Position numbers and translations under genes: made by a program. A DNA stretch of 64,000 bases from Alnus glutinosa (lineage: Eukaryota; Streptophyta; Magnoliopsida; Fagales; Betulaceae), in contig NC_084899.1 of NCBI RefSeq assembly GCF_958979055.1, positions 24,867,501 through 24,931,500 of the forward strand. Reading direction: 5' to 3'. How positions within the stretch are numbered: position 1 is the first letter of the stretch; each line of letters opens with the position of its first letter. Below, piece by piece: positions 23,955-36,203 of the stretch. The notes under the pieces are model-generated. The model was not told where the DNA came from, made no database searches, and saw only the letters and a list, made by a program, of their open reading frames with translations.

Positions 23955-25885
23955 TGTTGATGCAGTTTTTCGGTGGGTGACGTGTCACTTCACGATTCGT
24001 CTGATTTCTTCTTTTCTGGGAATCTACAAAATGAGAACTGCGTCGGGAGATACCGACAATCCCACTCCGATACCTAAGTTTGTAGGCAATTTGAGAGAGA
24101 ATGTTCTAACACTACAAAAAAAAAAAGAAGCAAATTAAACCGTCCAGAAATGCAAAAAAAACTGTTTGGAATCAATTCCAGACGGTTTTTTCTGGAAGGT
24201 TTAAAACTGTCCAGTATATAGTGTGGCTAAACAAATTTCTGGATAGTTTGGGCAAAACTGTCCGGAATTCCAGACGGTTTGACCTAAACCGTCTAGAAAC
24301 AGTTCTGGACGGTTTGGGAAAAACCGTCCAGAATTTTCTAGACGGTTTTGCCCAGACTTTTTTTTTTTTTTCCCTGTTTCAATTATTTTTTTATATTAAT
24401 TATTTTTTTTGATATTAAAACTAATTAATATGGTATGAATTAGTTTTTGATATTCGATCGGTTCATACGCCGACCGGCGACAGAGAAGGAAAGAGGCCGG
24501 AAGAGAGATCCGGACGATAACGGAGAAAGAGCGAGAGGAAGAAAGATCTGTCACCCACGCACACCGGTCGGCGACAGAGAAAGATAGAGGAAGAGAGAAC
24601 CGGCCGGAATACGTGGTATTCCGGCCGGATCTCTCTTTGTATGCGGCCAGAGAAAGATACGGAGAGTGGGTTTCGGCCGGATCTGGCCGGAAACCCAGAC
24701 GACTTCGCCAGATCTGGCCGGAAACCCAAACGGCCTGGCCAGATTCGGCCGGAAACCCACGCACATCGGCGTGGGTTTGACAGATCCGACACACCATCTC
24801 CGACACTCTCTCCCGTTGTCCTGATCCCGCCGTTCCGTTTAGATCTCGTCGCCCGTGTGAATCAACGAACCCAAAAAGGAAAGACCCAACCCTTTAGATT
24901 GAAGTGTCGGAGAATAGCATTTTGCTTCACCCTCAAGGTTGTCATTCGTCCGGCTGGGGTTCATGAGGGGTTGGGGTTCACATTTGCGACGTGGGGTTCG
25001 GAGGGTCTACGCCTTCTTTGCTTGGGGAATATGCGTCATTTTGACATGCTTCTCAATCCGCGTCATTTTCTTTAGACGCCTTTAAGCCGTTGATAATGTT
25101 TCGATCTACGGCTGAAAAGTTAGGTGCCTATATGTGTCTTTTGAATACTTATGAATTTTCAGACAGTTTGAAACAAACCGTCTGAAAATTTACATTTCTA
25201 GACGGTTTTTTTCAAACCGTCCACAATTAAATTTTTTTTTTTTAATCAAGTGATTTTTGTCACCATTTTTTTTTAATATCAATAATTCCAGTCGGTTTGA
25301 AAAAAACCGTCCTGAAATTTAAATTTCCAGACAGTTTTCTCAAAACTGTCTATAAATTTATCAACGGTTTTATTAAAACCGTTTGGAAATTTAAATTTCC
25401 AAACGGTTTTCTTCAAACCGTCTGTAAATTTATGGACGGTTACCCAAACCGTCTATAATTGTCATTTTTTTTTTTTTTTTTTGTAGTGTAAGTAATTTTA
25501 AGGAGACAAAATGTGTATAATACTTGAGTAACATCTATATTTATAGAGATTTTGGTGTAGTCAAGTGGTTCCCTAAATCCTGGATTTAGGGATTTACAGT
25601 TAAAGGCAATGTGAGCTCGGATGCACGGATCTTTCGGGATTCGCAGCTGTATAACTCGGGCGTACGAATTTTTGGGGATCCGTTATCTCTATGGTACGAC
25701 TCCGATTGCACTTCTTAGAACGAAATATATGAGATTTGTATCCCTTAAATCTCGGGTGATTATGAGATATCCGCAATCTCGGATGGTGCAATGTGGTCGG
25801 GTTGGTTGGCCCATTTGGGAGGACCAACGGGGCTCAAATGGTTCAGTTGAGCCAGATACCTGAGGAACCAATATTTTCACTAACA
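23955..25885. mobile_element. solo LTR (interrupted by CACTA), unit 2
   Basis: Starts TGTTGATGCAG and ends CTAACA, flanked by GGCCG (23950-23954) and GGTCG (25886-25890). Removing the nested CACTA leaves about 549 bp. Unit 1 shows the empty site ATAGGCCGAAACATC near 1905. Sister copies are at 39954-40469 and 50623-51166. No internal retrotransposon domain remains; the family is not identified. Confidence 0.8.
24110..25488. mobile_element. short non-autonomous CACTA element, copy A
   Basis: Termini CACTACAAAAAAAA and TTTGTAGTG with TSD TAA (24107-24109 and 25489-25491). Unit 4 has the empty site TTCTAAGTAATTTT at about 50767. Both ends carry many AAACCGTCCAGAA-like subterminal motifs in both orientations. 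The core (about 24465-25075) is GC-rich with repeated CTGGCCGGAAACCC motifs and a stretch shared with copy B that looks like captured genomic sequence. No transposase. The open frame at 24641-25075 is not recognised. Confidence 0.9.
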
Positions 25886-26097
25886 GGTCGAAACATCTAA
25901 TTAACTTGATCATAAAAATAAGTTCAAAATTAATACTTGTAATTTTTTTTTTTTTTGGAATAATTAATGGTTTTATTTATATAATTAATATAAGTTACGA
26001 AAAGTTCACATAAAATGAAATACACAATCCAAATGCAAAGGTCAAACCTAGTACTAGTATAATTAAACGATAAATACGACCAAACCCCAATCACTAA

Positions 26098-27639
26098 TCA
26101 TTCTTTCTCATCCCTCTCCACAATCCTCACCGGCAACCCACCTTTCATTTTGGAAGTCAATTGCGGAACAAACTCCGGCTCCACACCTTCCTCCAACGCC
26201 GGCACCACCTTGAACCGCCTGAGAACCCCCGCGAGCACCCTCTTCATCTGCAAGAACGCCATCTCCTTACCCAAGCAAATCCTCGGCCCCGCCTGGAACA
26301 CCGGATAAGTGTACGCGTCCCTCCCCACGAACCTCCAGTGACTGTTCTCCGCCTCGTCCTTCTCCAGCCACCGCTCGGGCTTGAACTCCGCCCAGTCAGA
26401 CCCCCACAGCGTCTCCAATCTCCCCATCGCGTACGGCATGTACGTCACTCTCATCCCCTTCTTCACCACCGTCCCGTCCGGCAGAACGTCATCGTTCACG
26501 GCCTCCTTCGTGTCCGCCGCGACTGGCGGGTACAACCGCATGCTTTCACAAAGAGAAGCGTGAGTGTACATCATGTCTTTGACTTCGTCAAAGACAGGCG
26601 CTTCGGATTTCTCTTTGATTTCCTTGAGAACCTCGGATTCGACATGCGGATTCTTGGAGAGTAGCCAAAGATACCATGTCAATGCCGAGGAGGTAGTGTC
26701 ACGCCCAGCAAGTATGAAGCTTATTACTATGTCGGTCACGAATTTCTCATCCGAGTGGCCGGAGCTCAAGAACCGTGACAAAAGGTCGACGGAATCGAGC
26801 GAGGTCTTCTCTCTAAGCTCGTGCTTCTTTTCTCTTATTATGTTCCTGGAAAATTCTTGAACTTCTGAGACTGCGATTCTCAAACGCTTCTCGGACCCAA
26901 TATTCAAAAGCTTCTTGATTTTCCAAACGAGTGGGATTAACGCACCGAGCCTCTCGCTACTGATCTTGACGCTTTCTTCAAACGCTTGAGCGAACTTGGT
27001 TTGTGGAAGAGAAGGCAACAGGTAGGCGGGGTCGAATCCGAAAGCGATTTTGCATATATTATCGAAGGCAAACCTTTGAAGAATGTCTTGGAAGTCTATG
27101 ATAGTTCCGGTTGCGGCAGCTGAGGAGAGGATGGGGATGAGGCGGTCGGAGATCTCCGTGTCCACGACGGTCTCGACGAATTTGCGGAGAGACTTGGTGT
27201 TGAATTCGTGGCTGGCGACTTGTCTTTGGAATTTCCAGGATTCGCCGTCCACGTTGACGATCCCGTGGCCGAGGAAGTCTTTGAGGGTTCCGTTGAAAAA
27301 GTCTCCCTTGCCGTAGTTGTGGAAGTTGGTCTTGAGGATGTGCTGGACGACGGCTGGGTTGGCAGTTAACACCTGGCGCGTGCCGACGCTGCGATGGAGG
27401 ACGTAGGTGGCCGAGGGTGAGACTTGGAGGATGTCTGAAAGCCATTGGAGACGTCGGTCTTGGTTAGCAAGCACGGCCAGGAAAGAACCGATTACAGGGT
27501 AGGATCTTGGGGGGCTGACGGTGGCGGAGGGCGGTGGAGATGATTGCTTTTTGGGTGTTGAAGCTCTGGTAAGCAAGAGGATGGAAAGTAAGAGAAGGAG
27601 GAGAAGGAAAAAAGTGGCAAGGAGTTCGAGGAACAGCAT
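26098..27639 (-). CDS. cytochrome P450, CYP94A-like, copy 2
   Basis: Complete 513-residue frame with the same layout as copy 1: N-terminal anchor, proline hinge, helix C WKFQR, AGRDTT, ESMR, PERW and haem-loop Cys455. It differs from copy 1 at a handful of residues, for example L16, V49, R63, T87, N116, G232, T399 and E483. At several of these it has the residue shared with copies 4 and 5, so the changes are mostly private to copy 1. It shares V128 (helix B-C loop, SRS1 region) and N266 with copy 1 only. Probable ER-bound fatty-acid omega-hydroxylase (inferred). TATA box at 27731-27738. A pure T-run lies upstream at about 27758-27775, and AATAAA at 25972-25977. Confidence 0.93.
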   Translation of the reverse strand: MLFLELLATFFLLLLLLLSILLLTRASTPKKQSSPPPSATVSPPRSYPVIGSFLAVLANQDRRLQWLSDILQVSPSATYVLHRSVGTRQVLTANPAVVQHILKTNFHNYGKGDFFNGTLKDFLGHGIVNVDGESWKFQRQVASHEFNTKSLRKFVETVVDTEISDRLIPILSSAAATGTIIDFQDILQRFAFDNICKIAFGFDPAYLLPSLPQTKFAQAFEESVKISSERLGALIPLVWKIKKLLNIGSEKRLRIAVSEVQEFSRNIIREKKHELREKTSLDSVDLLSRFLSSGHSDEKFVTDIVISFILAGRDTTSSALTWYLWLLSKNPHVESEVLKEIKEKSEAPVFDEVKDMMYTHASLCESMRLYPPVAADTKEAVNDDVLPDGTVVKKGMRVTYMPYAMGRLETLWGSDWAEFKPERWLEKDEAENSHWRFVGRDAYTYPVFQAGPRICLGKEMAFLQMKRVLAGVLRRFKVVPALEEGVEPEFVPQLTSKMKGGLPVRIVERDEKE

Positions 27640-27730
27640 AGCTACTATTTGGTCTCAGGTCTTTTTGACTTTTGTGTTCTGTCGGATGGGAAATTTATTT
27701 GGTTAATGGATTGGCGGGGGAATGGTATGG

Positions 27731-27738
27731 TTTTTATA
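27731..27738 (-). promoter_or_regulatory. TATA box of P450 copy 2
   Basis: TATAAAAA on the minus strand, 92 bp upstream of the ATG. Confidence 0.7.
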
Positions 27739-27739
27739 A

Positions 27740-27964
27740 TGTCTAAAGTGGGCTCTTTTTTTTTTTTTTTTTTTTGGTTTATTGCGCTATTTGACCCTTA
27801 TTTTTGGGCATATTTGTATACATGCCTATTTGGATTCTGTATTTTACCCTTGATTACTTCTTTCTTCGCACGTCACACTGATTATCTCGGTCCTGGGTTG
27901 GGATCCTATTATTAGTTTTTTAGTTTTTGTAGTATTTATGGCTACCGACACGGTGAAGGGACTG

Positions 27965-28040
<76 letters not shown>

Positions 28041-30284
28041 TTTATCTCTTTATATATGTTCCTCTTACACAAACATATATACAACAAACACTATTCAGAA
28101 TGAAAATGAAGTATTTTATAGTTATGTCACCGTGTAGGAATAGAGTTATCTTATTTTATTGTTCTTTTGTAAAGTTTTAAGCTTAGGCAATTTTTTTTTT
28201 TAGGGGAAATATTTTGAGAAAAATCACTTATTTTTCATTAGTCGATGGAGGCAAAAAAATGATGTCAAATTATTTTTGAGTGCTTGGTTGACATGAAAAT
28301 CATTTGAACACAACCATTATCCATTCATGACAAAGCTCATGACTAATGAGGGATTGCACATAGAGGAGAAGGGGAATCAGGCGGTTCTGCATGGTGTTTG
28401 TTGGGTGCTGCATGGTGTTTGTTGGGGGTTGCGACGAGGCTGGCGTCGAATGGTAGATGCATAAGTAGAGTGTGATGGCACCGACAAAAGAGGATGACTA
28501 TGAGGTGGGTGAAGTAAGAGATTATTTGCGAGAATGAGCATTTGATTTTACTGGAGAAATGATTTAAGCTTTTAGAAAATGTAAGCAATTTTCCTAAATT
28601 TTATACAAAGAATTGCATTGACCTGAAAAATAATTCATTTTTTAAAACCTTTTAGATGACGATTTTTATTTTTTATTGTATTATGACGTAAATATAAAAA
28701 TAATTTTTAAATCTTTTATAAGTGTTTTATGTTTTAAAATTTGTTAAAAAATAAAAAGCCGTCTTAAAAGGCATTATCAAATTATCCCTTTCCCTTTCAT
28801 TTTACACGCTACATCAAGCTACATTAGTACATTCATTGTTGCTCAAATGATTTAATTGGTAAAATGAAAATATATATTTAAAGAGTTATATAGATATTAG
28901 ATCGATACACTTGAACAAGGGGCAATAAATAAATAAATCAGCTTGTGGGGTTAGAATTGAAAAGCGGCATTAAGGTTTTAACTTTTAACAATATATATGG
29001 CGATTGGGCTTTTCTTTGGGAAAAATGTTAGATTTACAACAACTGTACAACAACCCCTCACATGACGGTAGGTCCCGAAGTTTCTTGGATGTGATGTGAT
29101 TGTGTTTTAGACTGAGTCGATACCACGTGAGAAAATCCCAATCTTCTATTAATATGGAATCGTCCATTTCTTTCTTTCTTTCTTCATACTTTTATAAGAG
29201 CAATGCTACACGTAAAATTCTCTTTCAAAGTATCTCAGCATGCAATTGGGGAATAACTTTTTAAAACCGAACAGGTTGACCCCAAAAAGACCAGAAATTG
29301 GTCAAAATTTTTTTGTCAATTAAAATGAAAGTGCTTCTTTTTATGATAAATGTTTACGGCAATTACAACAACAAAATTCTTCGATTACATTTATACTTGT
29401 TTTCCCAATCTATCAAGCAATTAGATGGTGTTGGAATAGATTGACTTTCATCAGACATTTTCACTTTGCCCATACCGCGTGTAAGCATTTTCTATTAATG
29501 TTTCGTTTCTTTCGGCGTAAAATAATTTTGGTATTTTTTGATGTTTAGTGGGAAAGAAAATAATAGTTAATGTTAAAATGATTTTCGTATAACAAAAAAT
29601 ACTTAGTAAATTTTTAAAAATGATTTACGCTTTTTAAAAGCATAAAACAGTTTCTCTAGACAATAGATGTAGTCGACCATTTTTTAAACGACGCAGTCGA
29701 CCATCGAAGGAAACCGACAATCATCGTTAGATCCCAACAAGCCAGATTCCGGCACTAGTCGGAATCCGACAGGTGCCAGAATCTGAAAATTTCTGTCGGA
29801 ATTTGGCGATGTTCGACTACCGTCGCCAGATTCCGGCCAGAATGGTTGGATCCTGGCCATCTTGCAGTATTTGGCCAGAACGATCAGATCCCTGCCAGTT
29901 CTGGCTGGGATCCGACACAAATGGCCAAATTCCGACAAGCACAAATTACCGGCCATTTTAAAAATATTCTTTTAAAATAATCCCAATTCTAAAAACTATG
30001 ATTATTGTTAGTCAATATGTATATTTTAATTAAACATAATTTTTTAGTTGTTTTTTTTTTATATATATTATTTTACATTAATATTTTTATATTGTGAATA
30101 AAAATTAATTTTTATAATTTAATAGGATTGAATGAAAATATAAAAAATATTTATAATTTTTCCTATGCGTCAAACACTAAAAAATGTTTTCGCCGAAAAA
30201 TATTTTTCTGAAAAATGACTTTCCGAAAAATATTTTATGATTAAAATCATTTTACGCCGAAACAAATCGAGCATAACTTAAACG

Positions 30285-30324
<40 letters not shown>

Positions 30325-30704
30325 ATAGCCCACATGTGACTTAAAATGTCTATTATACCCCTACATCATAAAAAAGTAAAATCCAACAAGCTTTTTTTTT
30401 GGTCAAACTCTGATTGTTGTAATTGGTCAAACAATATTAAACTGCATGTCCATATCGTGGATTTTAATTATGTAAGCCAATTCGTCATGTCACACAAGGT
30501 GGTTGGAGAACTTTCCTGGTGACGTGCATAATAATCCATGCACCTTCGTCATCGGTGATCAATTGTAAATCTTAAAGAATGTAAGTAATATGAAGCGTGC
30601 GTCAAGCAAACCCAGTGGCTTCTCTCTACTCGTGGAAAGCCATCGCCAAACTCTCTACGTGACTACATGCACTGTCTGCCTCTCTATGTCACTCTATAGC
30701 TTCT

Positions 30705-30749
<45 letters not shown>

Positions 30750-30771
30750 ATTATAATGACAAGGTAGTATG

Positions 30772-30809
<38 letters not shown>

Positions 30810-32136
30810 GGTTAAATTTAAAATTGGTTCATGTGCTTTGGTGTTTATCAAATCAGTTTTTGAGGTTTTAGAAGTATAAAATTCGTCCTTTGACTTTTTA
30901 TCGGTGTAAAATTACTCTTTCAATCCATTTCCTTGAGTAAATTGTTTGTCACCTATACAAAAAATAAATAAATAAATAAAAATGAAGAAAAATGAAAACT
31001 TAACTTATATCCCCAAAGTATAAATGATTTTGTAATTGTAACTTCTCCTCCTATAACCTCGTTATCATGGCCAGGGCCCGCTAGCTATGATTATGATATA
31101 TATACTTCTTAAAATGCAGCAAATATAGGACAAGCATGAAAATGCAGCAAATATACTAGTAGTTTTTTTTTTTTTTTTTGATGAATTAGAACCTTCATTG
31201 ATCAAACACTGCATACAACATCTCTCTCCAGCAAAACACTGGATGCAAAGTCCATAAAAGGAACAAAACACTTTCTGCCTAACAGAACAACTAGAGAACA
31301 AACCATTACAACAAACAGACAGAAAGTTACAATTTCCACAAATGAACAAGCTGAGCATTAATGCCTGTCTTTTTGAAATTCCCTTTAGCCATAATTCTGG
31401 ATCTAACTTCCCACTTAATTTGTTTCACCAATACCTCTTTTGTTCTGGAAAGATTGCCATGACACAAGTCATTTTTTAACTTCTACAGATGATAAACCGA
31501 GGCAACCAAGTAGAATCTCACAAGCTCCTACTAGTGAGCTTCGCTACACTCCAGCTCACCACTTATTCCCATTCAACAGCAGGATTAACTTCCTTGCAGT
31601 CTACCAAAACAGCCCTCCAAACACGCCTGCTAAAGCAGCAGTGGAAAAATAAATGTTTTTTTTTTTTTTTTTTGAAGGACAGGCTATGATATAGTTCTTA
31701 AAATTCAGCAAATTAATATAGGACAAGCATGAAAAGTTGTTTGCTTTTTTCTTTTTGTGGGATCTGAAAAAATTGGTTGCTATCTTTAACTTAAAATAAG
31801 AAGGTTGAAAGATTGTTTGCTATTTTTTTTTTTTATTATTGTGCTTGCAAGATGCTGGTAGAGTGCTTCAATCGATGGGATAGACAGGGCATCTGGATTA
31901 GAGTTATTACCAGTGATTATGAGAAGAATGAAGAAGCTGGAGAATTAAAATTACATGCATAAAGCAAAGGAGAAACATTTGAGGTTTTGCTATGGGGTTA
32001 TCTTGGATTCTATATAATTTTGTAAACTTTTTTGGTTTGTTTGTACCTCTTTGAGGATAATGACAAAAGAACAAAATATGTACCTTCGATTTTTTGTTTT
32101 AATCTTTTTTGTGTTAATGTATTGTGTTTTGAAAGA
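27740..32136. repeat. shared upstream spacer, unit 2
   Basis: No gene. It aligns with the unit 1 and unit 3 spacers but carries neither the LARD-like element nor the 5.3-kb CACTA. It lacks the segment equivalent to 16226-16820. TA microsatellites are at about 27967-28032 and 30711-30742, and long A-runs at about 30285-30323 and 30774-30807. A truncated LINE at 31163-31655 is listed separately. Confidence 0.75.
31163..31655 (-). mobile_element. truncated LINE 3' end, copy in unit 2
   Basis: Same fragment as 22609-23125 with a pure T-run (31163-31179) as the A-tail. It is further decayed: part of the reading present in unit 1 is missing around 31490-31510. Confidence 0.6.
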
Positions 32137-32181
32137 CATTTTATTTTTATTTTTATTTTTTTTAATTGAATAAGGAAAGGG

Positions 32182-32601
32182 TTACAAGGGTGAATCCTTC
32201 CCATTTCTGATCCGTAAGGAAGAAAGAATAGGAGATCCAGTGGAAATGCTACCAAACACAAGGTGGGTAGCGGCCCATTTAGCTAAAATATGTGCCCGAA
32301 GAGTGGCACTTCTAGAAATCTTTATAGCACTCCAGCTATGAAAAGCAGCAAGATCAAGTCTGATATCTGAAATTAAACGAGCAAAATGCCAAGAGGAAAA
32401 AAGATAAGGCTGATTCACAGCTAATATTATTAAAAGAGCATCCCCTTCAAGTAGAAAATCACTAGTACCCATAGAAGCAACAAGCCGAGTAGCAAGAAAT
32501 GCTGCAAAAGTTTCACCAACGAGGATATCAGAGACATTTAGCTTTTGAGTCACTGGAAGAATGATATCCCTAGAAGAATTACTAATAATAGCCTTTGCCA
32601 C
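32182..32601 (-). pseudogene. LINE RNase H-like domain
   Basis: The frame contains GDALLIILAVN and a plant-LINE C-terminal layout (RVT_3-like): the FxAxLATRLVAS segment, then GDALL, then HILAKWAA. These match the RNase H-like domain at the end of LINE ORF2. It is separated from the rest of ORF2 by the CACTA at 32651-33583. Confidence 0.65.
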
Positions 32602-32650
32602 AACAAAATTATCACGGATAGCTACATCAAAATTCCCTTTGAGGCAACCA

Positions 32651-33528
32651 CACTACAAAAAAAAAAAAAAAAGAGAATTATGAACGGTTTTTTTCTAGAC
32701 GGTTTCTAAAACCGTCTACAAAATTATCACAGATAGCTACATGCAGCCCCTTGATCTGAACCCCAGCCCCTCATGAACCCCAGCCGGCCGAACGACAACC
32801 CTAAGGGTGAAGTAAAATGCTATTCTCGGACACTTCAATCTAAAGGGTCTTTCCTTTTTGGGTTCGTTGATTCACACGGGCGACGAGATCTCGGCGGCGG
32901 GATCGAGACAACGGGAGAGAGTGCCGGATCTGTCAAACCCACGCCGGTGTGCGTGGGTTTTCAGCCAAATCTGGAGAGGTCGTCTGGGTTTTCACCGGAT
33001 CTGGCAAAGTTGTCTAGGTTTCCGCCCGGATCCGGCCGAAACCCACGCTCGGCATCTCTCTCTGCCGGATACAGAGAGAGATCCGGCCGAAATACCACGT
33101 ATTCCGGCCGGTTCTCTCTTCCTCTATCTTTCTCTGTCGCCGGCCGGTGTGCGTGGGTGGCGGATCTCTCTTCCTTTTTTTCTTTCTCCGTCGCCATCCG
33201 GATCTCTCTTCCTCTCTCCTTCTCTGTCGCCGGTTGGCGTTTGACCCGTTCCAATATCAAACAACTTATTCAGACCATATTAATTAGTTTTAATATCAAA
33301 AAACTAATTAATATAAAAAATAATAATAAAAAAAAAAAATAAGTCTGGACGGTTTTGCCCAAAACCGTCCAGAACTGTTTCTAGACGGTTTGGGCCAAAC
33401 CGTCCAGAAATTTATTTAGCGACATTATATACTGGACGGTTTAAAACCATCTAGGAAAAACCATCTGGAATTGATTCCAGACGGTTTTTTTGCATTTCTA
33501 GACGGTTTTAAACCGTTCAGAATTTACT

Positions 33529-33578
<50 letters not shown>

Positions 33579-33583
33579 TAGTG
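32651..33583. mobile_element. short non-autonomous CACTA element, copy B
   Basis: Starts CACTACAAAA and ends TTTGTAGTG with TSD CCA (32648-32650 and 33584-33586). It belongs to the same family as copy A but in inverse orientation: its right end, reversed, matches the left end of copy A through the AAACCGTC subterminal array, and the shared core (about 32765-33245) is inverted. It lacks most of the other subterminal array. It contains 25 bases (32718-32742) copied from its own flank (32603-32627). Inserted in LINE sequence. Confidence 0.9.
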
Positions 33584-35069
33584 CCAGAGAAAGGTGTTGC
33601 CAAAGAGAAGGACAAGGCAACAGATTGCCATGCTAAGTAATGAGATTGTAAGGTAACTTTAAGATGTTGAATGGCAAGACCTAGGTTAGGCAAAGTACCT
33701 TCATGGATCAATTTATTCCTTAACTGCCAAATGAGGTCCATAACAAGAACTGGAAAAAGCTGAAACTTACGAGAATTTGTTAAAGGAATATCCAAATGAG
33801 TCAATGGATAGATAAGAGCGAGAATACAGTTAGATATAGGCCTCGAAGAAAAATAGGAGATGTTAAGAGCCCACGGTGCAGATCTCCAAAGATTCTTAGC
33901 TAATGCACAGTCCAGTAAAATATGGCATAGAGTTTCCAGAGTACCATTACAAAAAGGGCAAACCCAAGCATTAACGTCTTCTAAATGAATAAACCTACCA
34001 ATATTATCTCTAGAAGAAAGAATATTCCAACCTATTTTCCATAATAAGTGTTTAATCTAGCTTGAAGCTTAAGACCCCAAAGAGCCTGCAAAACAATCAG
34101 TGTAAAGGGATGAGCTTTGGTAGAAGGTGTCAATGAAACTTCCTAGCAGATTTAACAATAAAAATACCAGAAGGGGAAGGAATCCAAGACCATTTGTCCT
34201 CAGTACTAATGCGGGGGAGATGAATTTAAAGAATTATTTGGATAGTAAGAGGATCAAAAAGATCATGAAGAAGATCCACATTCCACAACCTCTCCTCAAG
34301 AAGAGTAAGATCCACAACAAAATAAGCTAGAAATGGACCAACAAGAACCTTTCAGAAGCAATTTTCGTTCTTCAATAAACCCTTCCAAATCCAAGAAGAT
34401 TGAGGCTTTACATCAACATCAAAAAAAGAAATGTCATTGGAAAGAAATTTTCCACTAAGAGCTTCAACCCACAAAAGAGATTCCTTGGAAAGTAGCTAGA
34501 TTCCATCCTAATCTTGCAAGAAGAGAGTTATTAAGGAATTCCATAGAACATATGCCTAAACCACCCAAAGCTTTTTGGTTTACAAATATTCTCCCAAGAT
34601 AATAGGGGCAAATTATGCTTCTTGTCTTGAGAAAAACCCCACCAGAATTTATGTAGCATCATGTTGATATCATAACAAAAATGTTTCGGGAGAAGAAACA
34701 GAGACATTGTGTAAGATGAAATAGCATTAACCACTGATTTGATCAAGGTGGTTCTTGCTGCTTGTGAGAGAAGTCTTGCTTTCCATCCTGTAACTTTAGC
34801 TAAAATCCGCTCTTTAAGATCAATGAAAGAAACAATCTTCTTCCTATCAATAAATAGAGGAAGACCCCAAGTATTTAGCTCGAGCAGGGATAGGAGGCAA
34901 CCTCATAATAGAATTGATTGAGGACTTGATAGAATCCTTGCAATTACGACTGAATAAGGCTGCAAATTTTGAGACATTAATACTTTGGCCCGACTATAGA
35001 GAATATGTAGAGAGATAATTAATGATTGCAGAAGCTTCCATTTGATTTGCCTTGAAGAAAATCAAGACA

Positions 35070-36145
35070 TCATTTGCAAAAAAAAAAGTGAGAAATAGGG
35101 GGATTGGATCTTGAAATCTTAATACCATGAAGAATACCCATGGATTCTTCCTTCAGGAGAAGTCTTGATAAAATTTCAAAACCAAGGATGAAGAGGAAGG
35201 GAGAGAGAGGATCTCCTTGTCGTAGACGACGCGTTGGAAAAAACTTACCATAAGGTGCACCATCCAACAGGATAGAAAAAGAGGATGTAGATAAACATTG
35301 ACTAATCCAATTAATCCAAGTAGGATGGAAACCAAGCAATTTAAGAATCTGAAGAAGAAAATTCCATTCTATAGAGTCAAATGCTTTTTCAATATCAAGC
35401 TTTAAAGCCATAAGACCACCATTCCCTTTTTTCTGTTTCATGGTATGAAAAACCTCATGAGCTAGAATAGTGTTATCATGAATATACATACCCTTCAAGA
35501 AAGCCGATTGAGTTGGAGAGATAATCTTATGAAAGAGTGACTTAAATCTATTAGACAAGATTTTGGAAATAATCTTGTAGTTGAAATTTATAAGACTAAT
35601 AGGCCGAAAATGATGAACCGAAAAAGGATTATCAATCTTAGGGACAAGAGCAATATTTGTATGATTGAATTCCTTAAGCATAAAACTTCCTTTAAAAAAG
35701 GATTGAACCGAAGTAACAATGTTGCTCTGAACAATAGGCCAATAAGTTTTATAAAAAACCCTGTCATACCATCAAGACCAGGAGCTTTATTAAGACCTAA
35801 ATCATTAATGGCAGAAAAAATCTCGATTTCATCGGAGATAGTGCATAAGGTAATATTTTTTACGTCAAAGATAACACTATCCACCAACTCAGACATACCT
35901 GAATCCAGAGATGTATTCTTTGAAGAGAAAATAGAGTTAAAATGATTTACCAAATGAGAACCAATATTATCTCTTCCCAGAATATAAGAACCATTTGCCG
36001 AGAGTAAGCAAGAGATGAAATTATACCTTATTCTGCAAGTCGTGGAAGCATGAAAAAACTTTGTATTTAGATCTGTACATGTAAGCCAGAGCTCCCTAAA
36101 CTTTTGTTTCCACAAGATTTCTTCACGCAAAAGCTGTTCTCGCAA
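35070..36145 (-). pseudogene. LINE reverse transcriptase (ORF2 core)
   Basis: Two overlapping frames. 35588-36145 encodes the pre-RT region ending in the LNKAPGLDGMTGFF motif. 35070-35681 encodes RT motifs RPISLINFNYKIISKIL, QSAFLKG, LDIEKAFDSIEW (catalytic Asp) and RQGDPLSPFLF. The frame then breaks in a ten-base T-run on the minus strand, exactly at the catalytic box. Read past that slip, the box is FAND, not the canonical FADD. Frameshifts between the two frames and at this point make it inactive. Confidence 0.85.
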
Positions 36146-36203
36146 ATTAAATTGAAGGGAAGCTTCCTTAGCAGAGTTGCTTAACGAATAAGGACTGGCT
36201 TGA

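Larger units (their letters stand above)
23655..26097. repeat. 3' flank of P450 copy 2 (repeat-unit block)
   Basis: Same block as at 39650-40674 and 50330-51374, enlarged by a CACTA insertion. It contains the solo LTR 23955-25885 and a minus-strand AATAAA at 25972-25977. Confidence 0.75.

Noticed and set aside
27938-28180. 80-codon frame of Tyr-Ile repeats
   Set aside because: Translation of a TA microsatellite.
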